A stretch of 64,000 bases of DNA from Rhizobium oryziradicis (GTDB lineage Bacteria > Pseudomonadota > Alphaproteobacteria > Rhizobiales > Rhizobiaceae). Location of the stretch: positions 230,497 to 294,496 of the forward strand of contig NZ_MKIM01000022.1 of assembly GCF_001939045.1 (NCBI RefSeq), in the 5' to 3' direction. Positions 62,639 to 64,000 of the stretch are shown piece after piece. The translations under genes and the position numbers were made by a program. The notes beneath the pieces were generated by a model. The model saw only the letters and a program-made list of their open reading frames with translations, searched no databases and was not told where the DNA came from. The stretch's first letter is position 1, and each line of letters opens with the position of its first letter.

Positions 62639-63678
62639 CAGAGCAAAAGCCCGGCAAACACCCGCGAAAAACATCGGCAAGAACCATTGCCAGTGCCGCC
62701 GAGGTTGCCAAACTCGCGGGCGTGTCGCGCTCTGCTGTATCGAGAACATTCACGCCCGGTGCCTCCGTCTCCCAACAGACCCGCGCCCGTGTTTTGGCAG
62801 CAGCGGAAGCCTTGAGCTATCACGTCAATCATCTGGCGCGCGGCCTAAGCCAGGAAAAGAGCCGACCGGTCTGCATTTTAGGGGCTGATCTCAAAGCACC
62901 CTATCAGGCAAGCCTGCTGGATGCTTTGACGCAAAGGTTGCAGCTGGTAGGGCGCGCCGTGATGGTGATCAACACCGCAGGCGGCGAGGCCAATGCCGAT
63001 GCCGCCCTTCGGCAAACGCTGAATTACCGGGCCTCTGCCACCATTGTCCTCTCTGGCACGCCGCCCTCATCTTTGGTGGACACCTGCGTCAAAAGCGGCC
63101 AACACGTCATTCTGATCAACCGGGCCGAACAATTGGAAGGTGCAGACCACATCACAATCGATTATACGGCGGCCATGAATGATGCGCACCACATGCTCAG
63201 TCGCGCCGGGTGCACGCGCATGGCCATCGTATCCTCCACCATTGCATCCCCCAGCCTGATTGCCCGCGAGCAATTGTTCATGGCTGCCACCGAGAAGGCA
63301 GGTCATGTCTGCACGCTTTTGCGCATCGGGCCAACCAACTATCTCACAGGGGCAGAAGCCGCCCGGCAATTGCTGGCGGTGCGGGACCGGCCAGAGGGCA
63401 TATTTTGCGTCACAGACCTGATAGCCTGCGGCTTCATGGATGCGGCGCGCCAGGAATTCGGCTTGAGGATTCCGCAAGACATCTGCGTGGTCGGCTTTGA
63501 CGATATTGAGCTGGCCAGCTGGCTTGGCTATCGCCTAACTACCTTTGCCCAGCCCATCACGCGCATGGCCGATGCCATTGCGGATCTTCTTGATCAGGCC
63601 AGTGAAGACGTGCGCGAAGCCAAAAGCCTCATTTTCAATGCTCCACCGGTGTGGCGAAACAGCGTGCGTCCTGCCTGA
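62635..63678 (+). CDS. LacI family transcriptional regulator
   Basis: This 347-residue protein has the LacI HTH (AAEVAKLAGVSRSAVSRTFTPGASVSQQTRARVL, about 21-54) and hinge YHVNHLARGL. An effector domain follows, ending VVGFDDIELASWLGYRLTTFAQP. It is the last gene of the operon that starts with the two-domain permease, overlapping the phosphatase stop (ATGA). It therefore probably controls its own operon in response to the transported substrate. No other regulator lies nearby. Confidence 0.92.
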   Translation: MTEQKPGKHPRKTSARTIASAAEVAKLAGVSRSAVSRTFTPGASVSQQTRARVLAAAEALSYHVNHLARGLSQEKSRPVCILGADLKAPYQASLLDALTQRLQLVGRAVMVINTAGGEANADAALRQTLNYRASATIVLSGTPPSSLVDTCVKSGQHVILINRAEQLEGADHITIDYTAAMNDAHHMLSRAGCTRMAIVSSTIASPSLIAREQLFMAATEKAGHVCTLLRIGPTNYLTGAEAARQLLAVRDRPEGIFCVTDLIACGFMDAARQEFGLRIPQDICVVGFDDIELASWLGYRLTTFAQPITRMADAIADLLDQASEDVREAKSLIFNAPPVWRNSVRPA

Positions 63679-63972
63679 AAGGTTTCAGACGAAGAGGGCA
63701 TAATCCTTCTATTGCGCTCAACAGAACACTTAGGCAGACGCCAGATCGAAAGCAAGGCGAACAAGACCACCGCGAGCAAGCCCCGAAATCGCCTTATGAC
63801 GGAAAGGCGGGCGCATAGCCAAGGGTTCCCTCGAGGAGGTGTGGGCCGCGACATGCACGTTGCCGACCAAAGAAGGTAATGTTGCTGCCGGTGGGCCTAT
63901 CTAAGAACCGCTTTGAGTGAACGCAAAACCCCCGCCAGATTTTCTGACGGGGTTTTGTTGTAATGACAAGAT
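63679..63972. other. intergenic region between LacI gene and tRNA
   Basis: About 290 bases lie between the lacI stop and the tRNA gene. I see no coding frame with a ribosome site and known domain here. The right end carries the terminator described separately. The middle part is unassigned. Confidence 0.4.
63924..63957 (-). terminator. terminator downstream of the tRNA gene
   Basis: CAAAACCCCCGCCAGA (63924-63939) pairs with TCTGACGGGGTTTTG (63943-63957) with a small mismatch. On the minus strand the stem is followed by TTTTG and lies 15 bases after the tRNA 3' end. It fits a rho-independent terminator for the tRNA transcript. Confidence 0.75.
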
Positions 63973-64000
63973 TGGTTGCGGGGGCAGGATTTGAACCTGC
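63973..64000 (-). tRNA. tRNA 3' part, probably initiator tRNA-Met (5' part outside window)
   Basis: The reverse complement reads T-stem and loop GCAGG-TTCAAAT-CCTGC, acceptor strand CCCCGCA, discriminator A and an encoded CCA. Position 72 is A, which fits the unpaired C1-A72 end of initiator tRNA. The anticodon lies outside the window, so the identity is an inference from the acceptor and T-arm. Confidence 0.75.

Noticed and set aside
1..64000. CRISPR array, prophage or integrative element
   Set aside because: No regularly spaced repeats, integrase, phage structural genes or conjugation genes were seen, and the tRNA at the right edge has no adjacent integrase inside the window.

Overview
The window reads as chromosomal DNA of an alphaproteobacterium, most likely Rhizobiaceae (Rhizobium/Agrobacterium-like). 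The reasons are about 57-60% GC coding sequence, tightly overlapping ATGA gene junctions, a very high density of ABC importers each with its own LacI, MarR, AraC, XRE or GntR regulator, palindromic intergenic repeats resembling rhizobial RIME elements, and FnrL/FixK-type boxes at a cyd locus. Species cannot be named from the sequence alone. No prophage, integrase, CRISPR array or intact insertion sequence is visible.

Layout. (1) 1-7.3 kb: the 3' part of a Rieske oxygenase gene, a GST-like gene, a purine/pterin-type deaminase and a complete BMP-family nucleoside-type ABC importer form one operon-like run. (2) 7.6-13.5 kb: a LacI regulator faces an amino-acid-type importer with a fused permease-ATPase, a Gfo/Idh/MocA oxidoreductase and a DAO-family flavoprotein; two identical 12-bp palindromes lie between them. 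(3) 13.6-27.4 kb: a peptide/opine-type ABC importer is dispersed among a MarR regulator, an SDR, two more flavoproteins, an AraC regulator and two paralogous aldehyde dehydrogenases. A 23-bp motif occurs before both the ATPase gene and marR. (4) 27.4-34 kb, minus strand: cytochrome bd locus cydDC-cydAB-cydX, with FNR/FixK-like boxes upstream of cydA and cydD. (5) 34-36.1 kb: omega-amino acid:pyruvate aminotransferase, divergent from an XRE-cupin regulator. (6) 36.2-45.6 kb: a LacI-headed operon with a polyamine-type ABC importer followed by nucleoside hydrolase, adenine deaminase, an M20 amidohydrolase and a phosphoribosyltransferase. (7) 45.6-47.3 kb: a secreted tannase/feruloyl-esterase-like protein. 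(8) 47.4-51 kb: a gamma-glutamylputrescine pathway pair (puuA, puuB) divergent from a GntR regulator. (9) recQ. (10) 53-57.1 kb: an amino-acid-type ABC importer with a zinc dehydrogenase and a short coupled leader ORF. (11) 57.3 kb: a BrnA-like orphan antitoxin. (12) 57.8-63.7 kb: a two-domain permease, ATPase and binding protein of the ferric/phosphonate type, followed by a dual-specificity-type phosphatase and a LacI regulator. (13) The 3' end of a tRNA gene, probably initiator tRNA-Met, at the right edge.

Taken together the window is a scavenging region for nitrogenous, probably plant- or soil-derived compounds: purines or related heterocycles, polyamines, amino acid or opine-like conjugates, esters, and possibly an organophosphate. 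Import, first enzymatic steps and local regulation sit together in each module. The least conventional modules are the Rieske-GST-deaminase-BMP operon, the polyamine-type transporter joined to purine salvage enzymes plus an M20 amidohydrolase, and the transporter-phosphatase-LacI operon.
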